A DNA stretch of 33,754 nucleotides from Rhodobacterales bacterium (GTDB taxonomy: Bacteria; Pseudomonadota; Alphaproteobacteria; Rhodobacterales; Rhodobacteraceae): positions 1 through 33,754 of the forward strand of contig JAUZRV010000149.1 of the NCBI GenBank assembly GCA_030950105.1, given 5' to 3'. Position 1 is the first letter of the stretch; each line of letters opens with the position of its first letter. Both the position numbers and the translations under genes were made by a program. Shown here piece by piece: positions 23,226 to 31,607 of this stretch. The notes under the pieces were generated by a model. It was not told where the DNA came from. It did not search any database and was given only the letters and a program-made list of their open reading frames with translations.

Positions 23226-24659
23226 ATGAGCATTGGTATCGTAATGGCCGCCTATATCGCGGCATCGGTTCTTTTCATCCTGTCTTTGGGTGGCCTGAGC
23301 AATATGGAAAAGGCCAAACGCGCGGTTTGGTATGGCATTGTCGGTATGGGCGTCGCGGTGGTTGTGACCATCTTCGGGCCTGACAGCGGCAACTATTTGT
23401 TGTTGCTTCTGGCGATTGCGATCGGGGCCTATGCGGGTTTTTACGTCGCTGGCAAAGTGCAGATGACGGAAATGCCACAACTGGTGGCGGCGCTCCATTC
23501 ATTCGTGGGTCTGGCCGCAGTGTTTATCGGTTTGAACGCCGAACTGGAATTGCAAACGGTTCTGGGAATGGACGATGCCGCACGTGAAACCCTCACCGGT
23601 TTCGGGGCGGTTCTGGCCCATAAAACCGGCGTTGAAATCTCGATTTTGAAGGTCGAAGTGTTTCTCGGGATCTTCATCGGGGCGGTGACATTTACCGGAT
23701 CAATCATCGCGTTTGGCAAACTCGCGGGCAAGGTCGACGGCGGCGCCAAGAAGCTTCCTGGTGGGCATTATCTCAATGCCGGTGCGCTTGTCGCGTCCCT
23801 GATCCTCGGTATCATGTTCTTTAATGGTGCGGGCATCTGGACCATGGTTGCGGTGATCGTCATCGCCGGTTTCATTGGCTATCACTTGATCATGGGCATC
23901 GGCGGCGCGGATATGCCGGTGGTGGTTTCCATGCTCAATTCATACTCCGGTTGGGCAGCGGCGGCGATTGGGTTTACCCTCGGCAATGATCTGTTGATCG
24001 TTGTTGGCGCGCTTGTCGGGTCGTCCGGTGCGATCCTGTCCTATATCATGTGCAAGGCGATGAACCGGTCGTTCATCAGCGTGATTTTGGGCGGTTTTGG
24101 CGGTCCTTCCGGCCCACAGATGGAGGTGAGTGGCGAGCAGGTTGCCATTGGTGCCGACGGTGTTGCGGCCGCGTTGGAAGACGCCGACAGCATCGTGATT
24201 ATCCCCGGTTACGGGATGGCCGTCGCGCAAGCGCAGCAATCGGTTTCCGAACTGGTCAAACGTCTGCGTGCCAAGGGTAAAAACGTGCGGTTTGCGATCC
24301 ATCCGGTGGCCGGACGTTTGCCGGGCCATATGAATGTTCTGCTTGCCGAGGCGCGTGTGCCCTATGATATCGTGCTGGAAATGGACGAGATCAACGATGA
24401 TTTCCCCACCACGGATGTGGCGATTGTGATCGGGTCCAACGACATCGTGAACCCCGCGGCACAGGACGATCCCAACAGCCCGATCGCCGGAATGCCGGTG
24501 TTGGAATGTTGGAAAGCGAAACAGGTGTTTGTATCGAAACGTGGCCAAGGCACCGGATATTCCGGCATCGAAAACCCGTTGTTTTACAAGGAAAACACCC
24601 GGATGTTTTATGGCGATGCCAAGGCGTCACTGGATAAATTGCTGACAATGATCGAATAA
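23226..24659 (+). CDS. pntB: NAD(P) transhydrogenase beta subunit
   Basis: 477 residues: an N-terminal membrane domain (dII) with about eight or nine helices, including [20 protein letters not shown] and [19 protein letters not shown], and a C-terminal NADP(H)-binding dIII domain with [19 protein letters not shown] (the [14 protein letters not shown] fingerprint), [53 protein letters not shown] and [19 protein letters not shown]. Start ATG at 23226 has GGGGAGGA upstream. All dIII motifs are intact. It is co-transcribed with pntA and closed by a strong terminator 30 bp downstream. Confidence 0.97.
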   Translation: MSIGIVMAAYIAASVLFILSLGGLSNMEKAKRAVWYGIVGMGVAVVVTIFGPDSGNYLLLLLAIAIGAYAGFYVAGKVQMTEMPQLVAALHSFVGLAAVFIGLNAELELQTVLGMDDAARETLTGFGAVLAHKTGVEISILKVEVFLGIFIGAVTFTGSIIAFGKLAGKVDGGAKKLPGGHYLNAGALVASLILGIMFFNGAGIWTMVAVIVIAGFIGYHLIMGIGGADMPVVVSMLNSYSGWAAAAIGFTLGNDLLIVVGALVGSSGAILSYIMCKAMNRSFISVILGGFGGPSGPQMEVSGEQVAIGADGVAAALEDADSIVIIPGYGMAVAQAQQSVSELVKRLRAKGKNVRFAIHPVAGRLPGHMNVLLAEARVPYDIVLEMDEINDDFPTTDVAIVIGSNDIVNPAAQDDPNSPIAGMPVLECWKAKQVFVSKRGQGTGYSGIENPLFYKENTRMFYGDAKASLDKLLTMIE

Positions 24660-24689
24660 TTTTCAGAAAACCCTAAACGTAATATCTGT

Positions 24690-24715
24690 AAAAGGCGCCT
24701 TTCGAGGCGCCTTTT
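24690..24715. terminator. rho-independent terminator after pntB
   Basis: AAAAGGCGCCT-TTCG-AGGCGCCTTTT: an 11-bp perfect stem closed by a UUCG tetraloop and ending in T4. It is symmetrical and could work in both directions; here it ends the pntAB transcript. Confidence 0.92.
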
Positions 24716-24805
24716 GTATGAATTAGGCCCATTTCTTAATCCAAACCCTGTTTACCGGATTGCAGAAACAATTCGGGGCCGCCATGTGCTTGGCGGAAAC
24801 TCAAG

Positions 24806-25888
24806 ATGGTCCAAAACACATTTCAAACGATTTATCTGGGGCAGATGCGGGATCTCGACCCGGATGAGGAAAACTATACATCGGAGTATTCCGGGAAACT
24901 TGAAGGCATGACTTTCGGAGACAAAAGTAATCCGCTTCATGATGATATTGGAAAACTCACGCTGGACGATGCCGATGGAAACAAGATTATTGTTGCCAAT
25001 GATCGGGGAAACAAAGCCGAAGATTTGATATTTGAAGGCAAGGCCGCCGCTTTGGATACGGAGCTCGCGGTGAAGGTTGAAATAACGTTTTCGGATGGGT
25101 CAACCGGCGAAACGATCATGATGGTTTTGCAAGACACCGATGGCCGGGTGTTTTTGACGCCATGGGACAAAGAAGGCGCGGCGGAAAACGAAGTGTTGGA
25201 TGATGGGAAAATTCTATCAATCAAGATTGTTTCGGTGGGGGATGTCTCCTATGGCATCTATTCCGATGTAGAAGCCGAAGCCTTTATTTGCTTTGCGGGT
25301 GGCACGTTGATTGACACCGATCAGGGGCAGGTCGATGTGGCACGGGTGTCGATCGGGGATCGCGTGCGCACCATGGATCATGGATATCAGGAAATTCGCT
25401 GGATTGGCGGGCGCCGCGTGTGCGCGGTGGGCAACGTCGCGCCGATCCGGATCAGGGCCGGGGCGCTAGGCGAGGGCGTGCCTGCACGCGATTTACGGGT
25501 GTCGCCACAACACCGGATTTTGGTACGCTCGAAAATCGCCAAACGGATGTTTGATACGCCCGAGGTGTTGATACCGGCCAAGAAATTGCTTGGCTTGCAG
25601 GGGGTGACGATTGACACTTCGTGCCGTTATATCACCTATTGGCATTTCCTGTTTGACCGCCATGAAATTGTGTTTGCCAACGGGACCGCGAGCGAGAGCC
25701 TGTTCACGGGCAAAGAGGCGCTTAAGGCGGTGGGGAACAAGGCGCGCGATGAAATACTGACGCTTTTCCCCGAATTGGCAGCGACTGATACAGATCGGGA
25801 GGCCGCGCGTCCGATCCTGCCGGGGAAAGTGCAAAGCCATATGGTTGCGCGTCATGCCAAGAATGCACAGCCGATTTATCAAAATTAG
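24806..25888 (+). CDS. Hint (hedgehog/intein-type) domain protein
   Basis: 360 residues. The first ~160 are acidic and predicted beta-rich with no recognised domain (LTLDDADGNKIIVANDRGNKAEDLIFEG, VEITFSDGSTGETIMMVLQDTDG). From residue 160 a Hint-type domain begins with the catalytic Cys position (AFICFAGGTLIDTDQG, C162), then VARVSIGDRVRTMDHGYQEIRWIGGR, the block-B-like RVSPQHRILVRS (233-241) and YWHFLFDRHEIVFANGTASESLFTG. Hint domains of this kind are common in Rhodobacterales, usually as C-terminal parts of secreted, calcium-binding-repeat-like proteins. There is no C-extein-like region, so protein splicing is not expected; autoproteolysis at C162 is possible. No N-terminal signal peptide; type I secretion would be an inference. 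It follows the pntB terminator and is therefore its own transcript. Confidence 0.85.
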   Translation: MVQNTFQTIYLGQMRDLDPDEENYTSEYSGKLEGMTFGDKSNPLHDDIGKLTLDDADGNKIIVANDRGNKAEDLIFEGKAAALDTELAVKVEITFSDGSTGETIMMVLQDTDGRVFLTPWDKEGAAENEVLDDGKILSIKIVSVGDVSYGIYSDVEAEAFICFAGGTLIDTDQGQVDVARVSIGDRVRTMDHGYQEIRWIGGRRVCAVGNVAPIRIRAGALGEGVPARDLRVSPQHRILVRSKIAKRMFDTPEVLIPAKKLLGLQGVTIDTSCRYITYWHFLFDRHEIVFANGTASESLFTGKEALKAVGNKARDEILTLFPELAATDTDREAARPILPGKVQSHMVARHAKNAQPIYQN

Positions 25889-25970
25889 GCAGGCGTGCCG
25901 GTTTTGACGGGGCGGGTGAACCTGTATATCAGGGAGAGGCACGAATATGCACCTCTGAAAGGCGCGCCTG

Positions 25971-26729
25971 ATGACCGTTTTAATCGCCACCAGCACCGAT
26001 GATTTTGACCCCACCGAGGTTTCTGTGCCATGGGAAATATTGCGCGCGGGCGGGGTGGATGTCAGATTTGCCACCGACACCGGCACGGCAGGACGGGCCG
26101 ATCAACGGATGTTGGACGGGCAGGGGTTTGGCATTCTGAAACCGGCGCTTATTGCACAGCGCCCCGCTCGTGAGACCTACCAACGGATGCTGTTGGACAC
26201 AGCATTCCAAAACCCGATGTCCTATGCGGATATCAATGTGGCGGATTTTGACGCGCTGCTGTTGCCCGGTGGTCATGCCAAAGGCGTTATTCCCTATCTG
26301 GAATCGCCGGTTTTACAGCGCGCGATTGTCGGTTTTTTCAAGACCGGAAAACCGGTGGGCGCGATTTGCCACGGGGTTGTGGCGGCATGCCGCGCGATTG
26401 ACCCCGCGACCGGAAAATCGGTGCTGTATGGGCGTAAAACCACCGCACTTTTGAAACGGCAGGAACGCCTCGCCTATCACCTTACCCGCCGCAAGCTTGG
26501 TGATTATTACCTGACCTATCCGGTGACAGTCGAGGATGAGGTCACGGCATGTTTGCGATCAGCGGATGATTTTGCGCAGGGACCAACGCCGGTTTTGCGT
26601 GATAACCCGCAGCATATGAACCGCGGGTTTACCATGCGTGACGGCAATTATCTCTCGGCGCGCTGGCCCGGGGATGTTTATCGGTTTTCGACCGCGTTTC
26701 TTGAAATGGTCCGCCAAGCGGCCCGCTAA
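25971..26729 (+). CDS. DJ-1/PfpI-superfamily (class I glutamine amidotransferase-like) protein
   Basis: 252 residues. The DJ-1/PfpI fold is visible in TVLIATSTDDFDPTEVSVPWEILRAGGVDVRFAT at the start, FDALLLPGGHAKGV (about 93-106) and PVGAICHGVVAACRA with the nucleophile-elbow Cys at C133 followed by His. Members act as chaperones, glyoxalases, hydratases or proteases, so the reaction cannot be given. The C-terminal half is longer than in minimal DJ-1 proteins (188 residues). The ATG at 25971 follows AAAGGCGCC. It may be monocistronic between the Hint gene and the next ORF. Confidence 0.87.
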   Translation: MTVLIATSTDDFDPTEVSVPWEILRAGGVDVRFATDTGTAGRADQRMLDGQGFGILKPALIAQRPARETYQRMLLDTAFQNPMSYADINVADFDALLLPGGHAKGVIPYLESPVLQRAIVGFFKTGKPVGAICHGVVAACRAIDPATGKSVLYGRKTTALLKRQERLAYHLTRRKLGDYYLTYPVTVEDEVTACLRSADDFAQGPTPVLRDNPQHMNRGFTMRDGNYLSARWPGDVYRFSTAFLEMVRQAAR

Positions 26730-26874
26730 GGCGGAAATTGTCACCGCTACGACCAAATACCACCCGTATTTAGCGTCACAATATTACCGCATATCTGCCC
26801 ACAGCTTGGCCATAATCTGGCCCGATCCAGCCGTATTGCCCCGTTAGGTATTCCTTAACAAAGGGAATGTGGGC

Positions 26875-27756
26875 ATGTCGAAAACACCGAATAAATTTGC
26901 GCAAATCGCCGCGATTGCCGCGAAATCCGGCTTTACTCACGCGATGGAACAACATTTTGCAGTGTTTTTGAAACGCTCCAACAGCCGCCTGATTGTGACC
27001 TTTGATAATATGAAAAGCCGCGATATGGCGGGGCCGCGTATGCCGTGGGGCTATGGATTCGTGAAATCGCAAGGCGCGTCGCATCTGTCGGTGATGATGG
27101 GCGGGCGCAACGACTGGTTTCGTCATGCTCAGGTGGCCGAAATGTTTGACACCCTGAAAACCGAAGGTTTTTTTAACCAGTTTAGCGATGTGGTTTTTTA
27201 TGGCAGTTCGATGGGGGGCTATGGTGCCTTGGCCTATTGTTCGGCGGCCCCGGGTGCGCGGGTGATTGCCGCGACCCCGCAAACCTCGCTTGATATGGCG
27301 CTGGTGCCTTGGGAAACCCGTTATGATGCGGCACGCGCGCGCGGCGATTGGTCCGGTGCCTATGCCGATGCCGCCGTTGAGGCCCGTTCGGCGCGCAAGG
27401 TTACAGTGCTCTATGATCCCTATTTTGAACCGGACCAACGCCATGTGGCCCGTCTTGACCCAACCAATCTGGTGGCGCTGCGTTGCCCGTGGATGGACCA
27501 CAAAGTGATGCCTCGGTTGAATTATATGGGGTTGTTAAAACCGGTGATTAACGGCGCAATTTCCGGCGATCTTGATTCTAACGGCTTTACCCGCATGTTT
27601 CGCCAGCATCGCGCCAATAAATCGCGCACCCGCACCGTGTTGCAAACCGCCTTGGCGCGCGGTCATAAACAGCGGGTCGCACGCGCCCTTCATAGCCTGA
27701 ATTCAACCAATCCCAATTGGAATTTCCGCCGTCTGCGCATCGAAGCGCAGGCCTGA
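26875..27756 (+). CDS. uncharacterised alpha/beta-hydrolase-like protein (GSSMGG)
   Basis: 293 residues. No specific family is recognised with confidence. A nucleophile-elbow motif is seen in VVFYGSSMGGYGALAYCSA (about 107-123, putative nucleophile S112), with RLIVTFDNMKSRD before it and VTVLYDPYFEPDQRHVARL after it, consistent with an alpha/beta hydrolase core. A candidate Asp (VLYDPYFEPD) and His (CPWMDHKVMPRL) follow in the right order, but the triad is not certain. The C-terminal ~60 residues are basic. I recall related Rhodobacterales proteins carrying misleading names. ATG 26875 is preferred over the GTG at 26869 used by the ORF track because AAAGGG is then about 9 nt upstream. It is convergent with the fur gene, 6 bp apart. 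Confidence 0.72.
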   Translation: MSKTPNKFAQIAAIAAKSGFTHAMEQHFAVFLKRSNSRLIVTFDNMKSRDMAGPRMPWGYGFVKSQGASHLSVMMGGRNDWFRHAQVAEMFDTLKTEGFFNQFSDVVFYGSSMGGYGALAYCSAAPGARVIAATPQTSLDMALVPWETRYDAARARGDWSGAYADAAVEARSARKVTVLYDPYFEPDQRHVARLDPTNLVALRCPWMDHKVMPRLNYMGLLKPVINGAISGDLDSNGFTRMFRQHRANKSRTRTVLQTALARGHKQRVARALHSLNSTNPNWNFRRLRIEAQA

Positions 27757-27762
27757 CAGGGG

Positions 27763-28173
27763 CTATTTCTTGATCGGCACCCCGTAGAGTTCAAGCTTGT
27801 GCCCCTTGAGACGATAGCCGAGCTTTTCAGCGATTTTATCCTGCAAAGCCTCGATTTCGGGATCGCAAAATTCGATCACCTCGCCGGAATTCATATCAAT
27901 CAAATGGTCATGGTGTTCGCGTTCGGCATCTTCATACCGCGCGCGCCCGTCGCCAAATTCATGTTTGTCCAGAATACCGGCTTCTTCAAATAATTTCACC
28001 GTGCGATAAACCGTTGCAATCGAAATTTTCGGATCGCGCGCCGACGCCCGCGCATAGAGTTCCTCAACGTCGGGGTGGTCATCGCTGTCTTGCAATGTTG
28101 TGGCAATGGTGCGGCGTTGATCGGTCATCCGAAGACCGGACGCCGTGCAACGCATTAGGATAGTTTCGGGCAT
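27763..28173 (-). CDS. Fur-family metalloregulator (Fur/Mur type)
   Basis: 136 residues. The winged-helix DNA-binding half contains RMTDQRRTIATTLQDSDDHPDVEELYARA and ISIATVYRTVKLFEEAGILDKHEFGDGRARYE, and the dimerisation half the metal-site HHDHLIDMNSGEVIEFCDPEIE. The CxxC structural-zinc motifs of classical Fur are absent, as in the alphaproteobacterial Fur/Mur branch, where the protein often responds to manganese. The Irr-type heme motif and HHH triplet are not seen. The target set cannot be inferred from this window, although sodB is a typical target of such regulators. The start at 28173 has AAGG about 10 nt upstream, which is acceptable. Confidence 0.9.
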   Translation of the reverse strand: MPETILMRCTASGLRMTDQRRTIATTLQDSDDHPDVEELYARASARDPKISIATVYRTVKLFEEAGILDKHEFGDGRARYEDAEREHHDHLIDMNSGEVIEFCDPEIEALQDKIAEKLGYRLKGHKLELYGVPIKK

Positions 28174-28561
28174 GATCCGCGGCCTTTATAAATGTTGCAC
28201 CTGTTTTAAACCAATTGCCGCGCTTAGAAAACCCGTCAAACCATCTGCGGTGATATTGCCACCTGCGGTGATTTGGCATGTGCACGCGGGGTTGACTTTT
28301 GGCGCGCCATATCCCATCTGGTGCCTTGACGTGATGTTTTCATGCCGCGTGAGCAATCAAGAGTGACCCGGAATACGACCGAGGTCCCCAAAACATCACT
28401 TTCGTTCCCAAAATCACGCGTGGGTTCAAGTGTAAGTCGGCGATCGGGCAATGATGTCTTGGTGGCTTTGGTCTGGCACAACCCCGTTCGTGGCGTCCCT
28501 CAGTTGGGGGCGTCGTGATATTTATGATGTGCGCAACTGTTTGCGCCGAAGGAAAAAGAAA
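28174..28561. other. 388-bp divergent intergenic region (fur-type gene / DEAD-box helicase)
   Basis: No gene is supported. It must contain the promoters of both flanking genes. An imperfect 18-bp tandem repeat starts with CTGCGGTGAT at 28245 and 28263. A TTGACT at 28292 has no convincing -10 at 17 bp. The leader before the helicase is long, as is common for cold-inducible RNA helicase genes, but no defined RNA structure was recognised. Confidence 0.5.
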
Positions 28562-29863
28562 TTGAATCAATTTGAAGAAATGGGTCTGCCCAAACATCTG
28601 GTCACGCGTTTGACCACACTTGGCATGACCGAACCGACCCCGATTCAGGGCCGCGCCATTCCCTATGCGCTTGACGGGCGCGATGTGATGGGGCTGGCCC
28701 AGACCGGCACCGGAAAAACCGCCGCTTTTGGCCTGCCGCTGATTGCGCAGATGCTCGAAGATGGCAAACGTCCCCAGAGCAAAGTGGTGCGTGGGCTGGT
28801 GCTTGCGCCAACCCGCGAACTTGCCAATCAAATCGCCGAATCCCTGCGGGATCTGGTGATGGGTACCCCGCTCAAGGTGGGTATTGTTGTGGGCGGCGCC
28901 GGAATTGGCGGGCAAATCAAACGGCTCGAACGCGGGCTTGATTTGTTGGTGGCAACACCGGGGCGGTTGCTCGATCTTTTGGATCGCCGCGCGCTGACCT
29001 TGGACCAAACCACGTTTCTGGTGCTGGACGAAGCCGATCAAATGCTTGATCTCGGGTTTATTCATGCCCTGCGCAAAATTGCCGGTCTGCTGCCGGAAAA
29101 ACGTCAAACCATGTTGTTTTCCGCCACCATGCCGAAAAATATGGCCGAATTGTCGAAATCCTATTTGACCAACCCGATGCGGGTCGAAGTGGCCCCACCC
29201 GGTAAAGTCGCTGATAAAATCACCCAATCGGTGCATTTCATCGCCAAGGCCGAGAAAATGAAACTGCTGATCGAATTGCTCGATGCGCACCGCGATGAAT
29301 TGGCGTTGGTCTTTGGGCGCACCAAACATGGCTGCGAAAAAATGAAACGCACCTTGGAAAAGGCCGGTTACGCCGCCGATTCCATCCACGGCAACAAATC
29401 CCAAGGTCAACGTGAACGCGCCTTGCGCGCCTTCAAAGCCGGTGAAACCCGGGTGTTGGTAGCCACAGATGTGGCGGCGCGGGGTCTTGATATCCCGCTG
29501 GTGCGTCATGTTTATAACTACGATCTGCCCAATGTGCCGGAAAACTATGTCCACCGTATTGGCCGCACCGCGCGTGCCGGTGCCGATGGCGCGGCGGTGG
29601 CATTTTGTGCGCCTGATGAAATGGGCGAACTAAAAGACATCCAGAAAACCATGGGCATTTCAATCCCGATTGCCTCGGGTCGCCCTTGGGAAGCGATTGA
29701 TGCCCCAAGCAAACCCAAAGGTCGCGGCGGTCGCCGTGGCACAGGTGGCGGTGGTGGCCGTCCGGGCGGCGCATCTAGCGGCAAACCCGCTGGCAAACCC
29801 GGCGGCCAACGCAATCGCCGTCGCGGCCCCGCGCGCGGCAAAGGTGGCCCAAAAGCCGCCTAA
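28562..29863 (+). CDS. DEAD-box ATP-dependent RNA helicase
   Basis: RhlE/CsdA-type RNA helicase of 433 residues. Motifs in order: FEEMGLPKHLVTRL...TEPTPIQGRAIP (Q motif), AQTGTGKTAA (motif I, about 46-55), PTRELANQI (Ia), TPGRLLDLL (Ib), VLDEADQMLDLGF (II, DEAD near 157), FSATMP (III), LVFGRTKHGCEKM (IV), VATDVAARGLDIPLVRHVYNYDLP (V) and YVHRIGRTARAG (VI). The tail is about 45 residues of Gly/Arg/Lys-rich sequence (GRGGRRGTGGGGGRPGG), typical for RNA binding. The likely start is TTG at 28562, with AAGGAA 8-9 nt upstream; it begins the family N-terminus directly (MNQFEEMGL). The ORF-track start at 28451 would add 37 non-homologous residues. It probably acts in ribosome assembly or mRNA decay. 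Confidence 0.93.
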   Translation: MNQFEEMGLPKHLVTRLTTLGMTEPTPIQGRAIPYALDGRDVMGLAQTGTGKTAAFGLPLIAQMLEDGKRPQSKVVRGLVLAPTRELANQIAESLRDLVMGTPLKVGIVVGGAGIGGQIKRLERGLDLLVATPGRLLDLLDRRALTLDQTTFLVLDEADQMLDLGFIHALRKIAGLLPEKRQTMLFSATMPKNMAELSKSYLTNPMRVEVAPPGKVADKITQSVHFIAKAEKMKLLIELLDAHRDELALVFGRTKHGCEKMKRTLEKAGYAADSIHGNKSQGQRERALRAFKAGETRVLVATDVAARGLDIPLVRHVYNYDLPNVPENYVHRIGRTARAGADGAAVAFCAPDEMGELKDIQKTMGISIPIASGRPWEAIDAPSKPKGRGGRRGTGGGGGRPGGASSGKPAGKPGGQRNRRRGPARGKGGPKAA

Positions 29864-29871
29864 ACCACAAT

Positions 29872-29908
29872 AAAAAAGGGGCGTCGCACATCGCAACGCC
29901 CCTTTTTT
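29872..29908. terminator. rho-independent terminator after the RNA helicase
   Basis: AAAAAAGGGGCGT-(11 nt)-ACGCCCCTTTTTT: a G+C-rich stem with flanking A6 and T6, so it can terminate in either direction. It lies 9 bp after the helicase stop; the next gene on the right is transcribed leftward towards it and may share it. Confidence 0.93.
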
Positions 29909-29992
29909 CATGCCATGCCACAAGTGAAACGCAAATGGGGCGCGCCGCTTGGGGTTTCTTTTTCGTCTAAATATCCAAATCCCGACCGCCCC

Positions 29993-30882
29993 TCAGGTGC
30001 TTGGTTTACGGTTGATAAACACCAATCCCAACGCCACCAAAACCAATCCGCCAAATATCTCGCCACCGATGTCTTCACCCAATAACATCCACCCCATCAA
30101 GACGCTAAACGCGGGCGATAGAAAACTAAAACTGGCCACGCCGGACGCCGGATAACGCTTCATCAGGAAGAACCAGAACAAATAGCCAAAACTGGCCACG
30201 GCAAACACCTGAAACAACAATCCGGCGAAATGGATCGGGGCAAGGTCGCGCAAAAGCGGTCCGAAAAACGGCGCAAACACCATAAGCAGGACCGAAGACA
30301 CCGCCAATTGCCACAACAACTGCACCTCGGGTTTTTCTTGCGCCAACGCGGTCACCCGCACCGTCAATGCAATCCCGCCCCAGCCAAGTGCGGCCCCCAA
30401 TGCCGCCAAATCCCCAATGAGATTGGCCTCGCCGTTGTCGCGATCCACCAAAACCCAGATCACGCCGGCCATCGCCAACAACAGACCAAACCCGCGCACC
30501 CGCGTCAGGCGCTCGCCCTCGATCCAGAAATGCGCAGCCAAAGCCAGAAACACCGGCATCGAATAGAAAATAATGCTGGCGCGCGACACCGCCGTAAGAT
30601 CAAGCGCAATATAGAGACAGACAAATTCTGCGGTGAACAACAGCCCCGCCAAAACGCCCGCCATCGCCAACGCACGTGACGGGCGGGTGATCACAATGCC
30701 GCGTATCCGCATCCAGACCAGCAACACACACACAGCGCCAAAACCGACCGCAACGCAGCAAGAAACACCGGCTGAAATCCGGCATTGGTGGTTTTGATCA
30801 CCACTTGGTTAAAGGCTAGAACCACCGCGAACCCGATAAGGGCGATTGCGCCGATGCCGTCTATTTTGTCTTTGCGTTCCAT
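29993..30882 (-). pseudogene. EamA/DMT-family transporter interrupted by a frameshift at a (CA)5 tract
   Basis: Two overlapping minus-strand reading frames together make one EamA transporter. The first part, from ATG 30882 (MERKDKIDGIGAIALIGFAVVLAFNQVVIKTTNAGFQPVFLAALRSVLALCV), runs into a stop at 30691. The rest continues in another frame (LLVWMRIRGIVITRPSRALAMAGVLAGLLFTAEF... to 29993). The frames meet at GTGTGTGTGT (plus-strand CA repeat 30725-30734); one TG fewer restores a continuous protein of about 295 residues with ten helices. So the gene is a recent pseudogene, phase-variable, or carries a sequencing error. The remainder shows no other defect. It follows the YjdF-like gene on the same strand, 40 bp away. 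Transport substrate is unknown. Confidence 0.85.
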
Positions 30883-30922
30883 CTCGCCACTTGGCGACAC
30901 ATCGGGCAAGGCGTCAAGCGCC

Positions 30923-31570
30923 CTATTTGCGAAACCGGCCAAAGAACCGCGGGAAAAAGCGCGGATTGCGCCGCACAAAATCGCCAATCACCCCCGGTAA
31001 TCCGCTTCTGTCGCGTCCTTTTAAATATATATACCCCGATCCGGCCCCGATAAACGCCCCAAGCATATCCATGATCAAATCACCCATCGTATCCAAAAGA
31101 CCGGATTTCTGCATGTTAAGGCCAAAGGACTGATCCATCAAAAATTCGAAAACTTCCCAAATCACTCCGATGGCTATGGCAAAGCAAAACGCAAATACCG
31201 CAATGGCAAAATGCGGGGCGGCAAAACGGTCGCCTTGGAACATCATGAACACCAGAACAAACCCGATCAACCCGAACCCCGCGGCCGACCCGCCGTGCAG
31301 CATGATATCCCACCACCAGAACCTGTTATAAAAATCATAGGCCTCGCCAAGGAAAAGCGTGCCGGCGACAAACAGAACCACCGCCGCGATAAACACCGGC
31401 GGCACCGTAATATTGGCCCAACGCGCCACCAGAAGCGGGGCCACCGAAACCGCCAACGTGATCAACGCCAAAAATCCGAGCGAATAATGCCCCGTAACCA
31501 GCGCCCCGAAAGCCAGAACCGCCAGCAACGTCCAGATAATTTGGGTAAGCAGGCTTTGCGTGCGAAACAC
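30923..31570 (-). CDS. YjdF/DUF2238-like integral membrane protein
   Basis: About 215 residues with six or so hydrophobic segments. Family-like motifs are YNRFWWWDIMLHGGSAAGFGLIGFVLVF, AIGVIWEVFEFLMDQSFGLNMQKSGLLDTMGDLIMDMLGAFIGA, with His and acidic residues inside the membrane region; function is not known. The ORF track starts at TTG 31627, which would overlap the divergent gene. GTG 31570 (giving MFRTQSLLTQIIWTLLAV) has GAGAGG 9 nt upstream and clears the overlap, so it is preferred. A basic tail (RRNPRFFPRFFGRFRK) ends the protein. Probably co-transcribed with the broken EamA gene. Confidence 0.82.
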   Translation of the reverse strand: MFRTQSLLTQIIWTLLAVLAFGALVTGHYSLGFLALITLAVSVAPLLVARWANITVPPVFIAAVVLFVAGTLFLGEAYDFYNRFWWWDIMLHGGSAAGFGLIGFVLVFMMFQGDRFAAPHFAIAVFAFCFAIAIGVIWEVFEFLMDQSFGLNMQKSGLLDTMGDLIMDMLGAFIGAGSGYIYLKGRDRSGLPGVIGDFVRRNPRFFPRFFGRFRK

Positions 31571-31607
31571 CGATGACAACCTCTCTGATTGGTCCCATAT
31601 AGACTGT

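Noticed and set aside
25290-25888. Intein in the Hint protein
   Set aside because: No C-terminal splice junction or C-extein is present, so protein splicing is not supported; kept as a Hint domain protein.
26875-27756. Missing kynurenine formamidase
   Set aside because: The GSSMGG protein lacks the motifs of known KynB or HGGxW-type formamidases and is 6 kb away from the kyn operon.
28340-29554. 404-aa minus-strand ORF opposite the RNA helicase
   Set aside because: Antisense shadow; it overlaps a helicase with all motifs intact.
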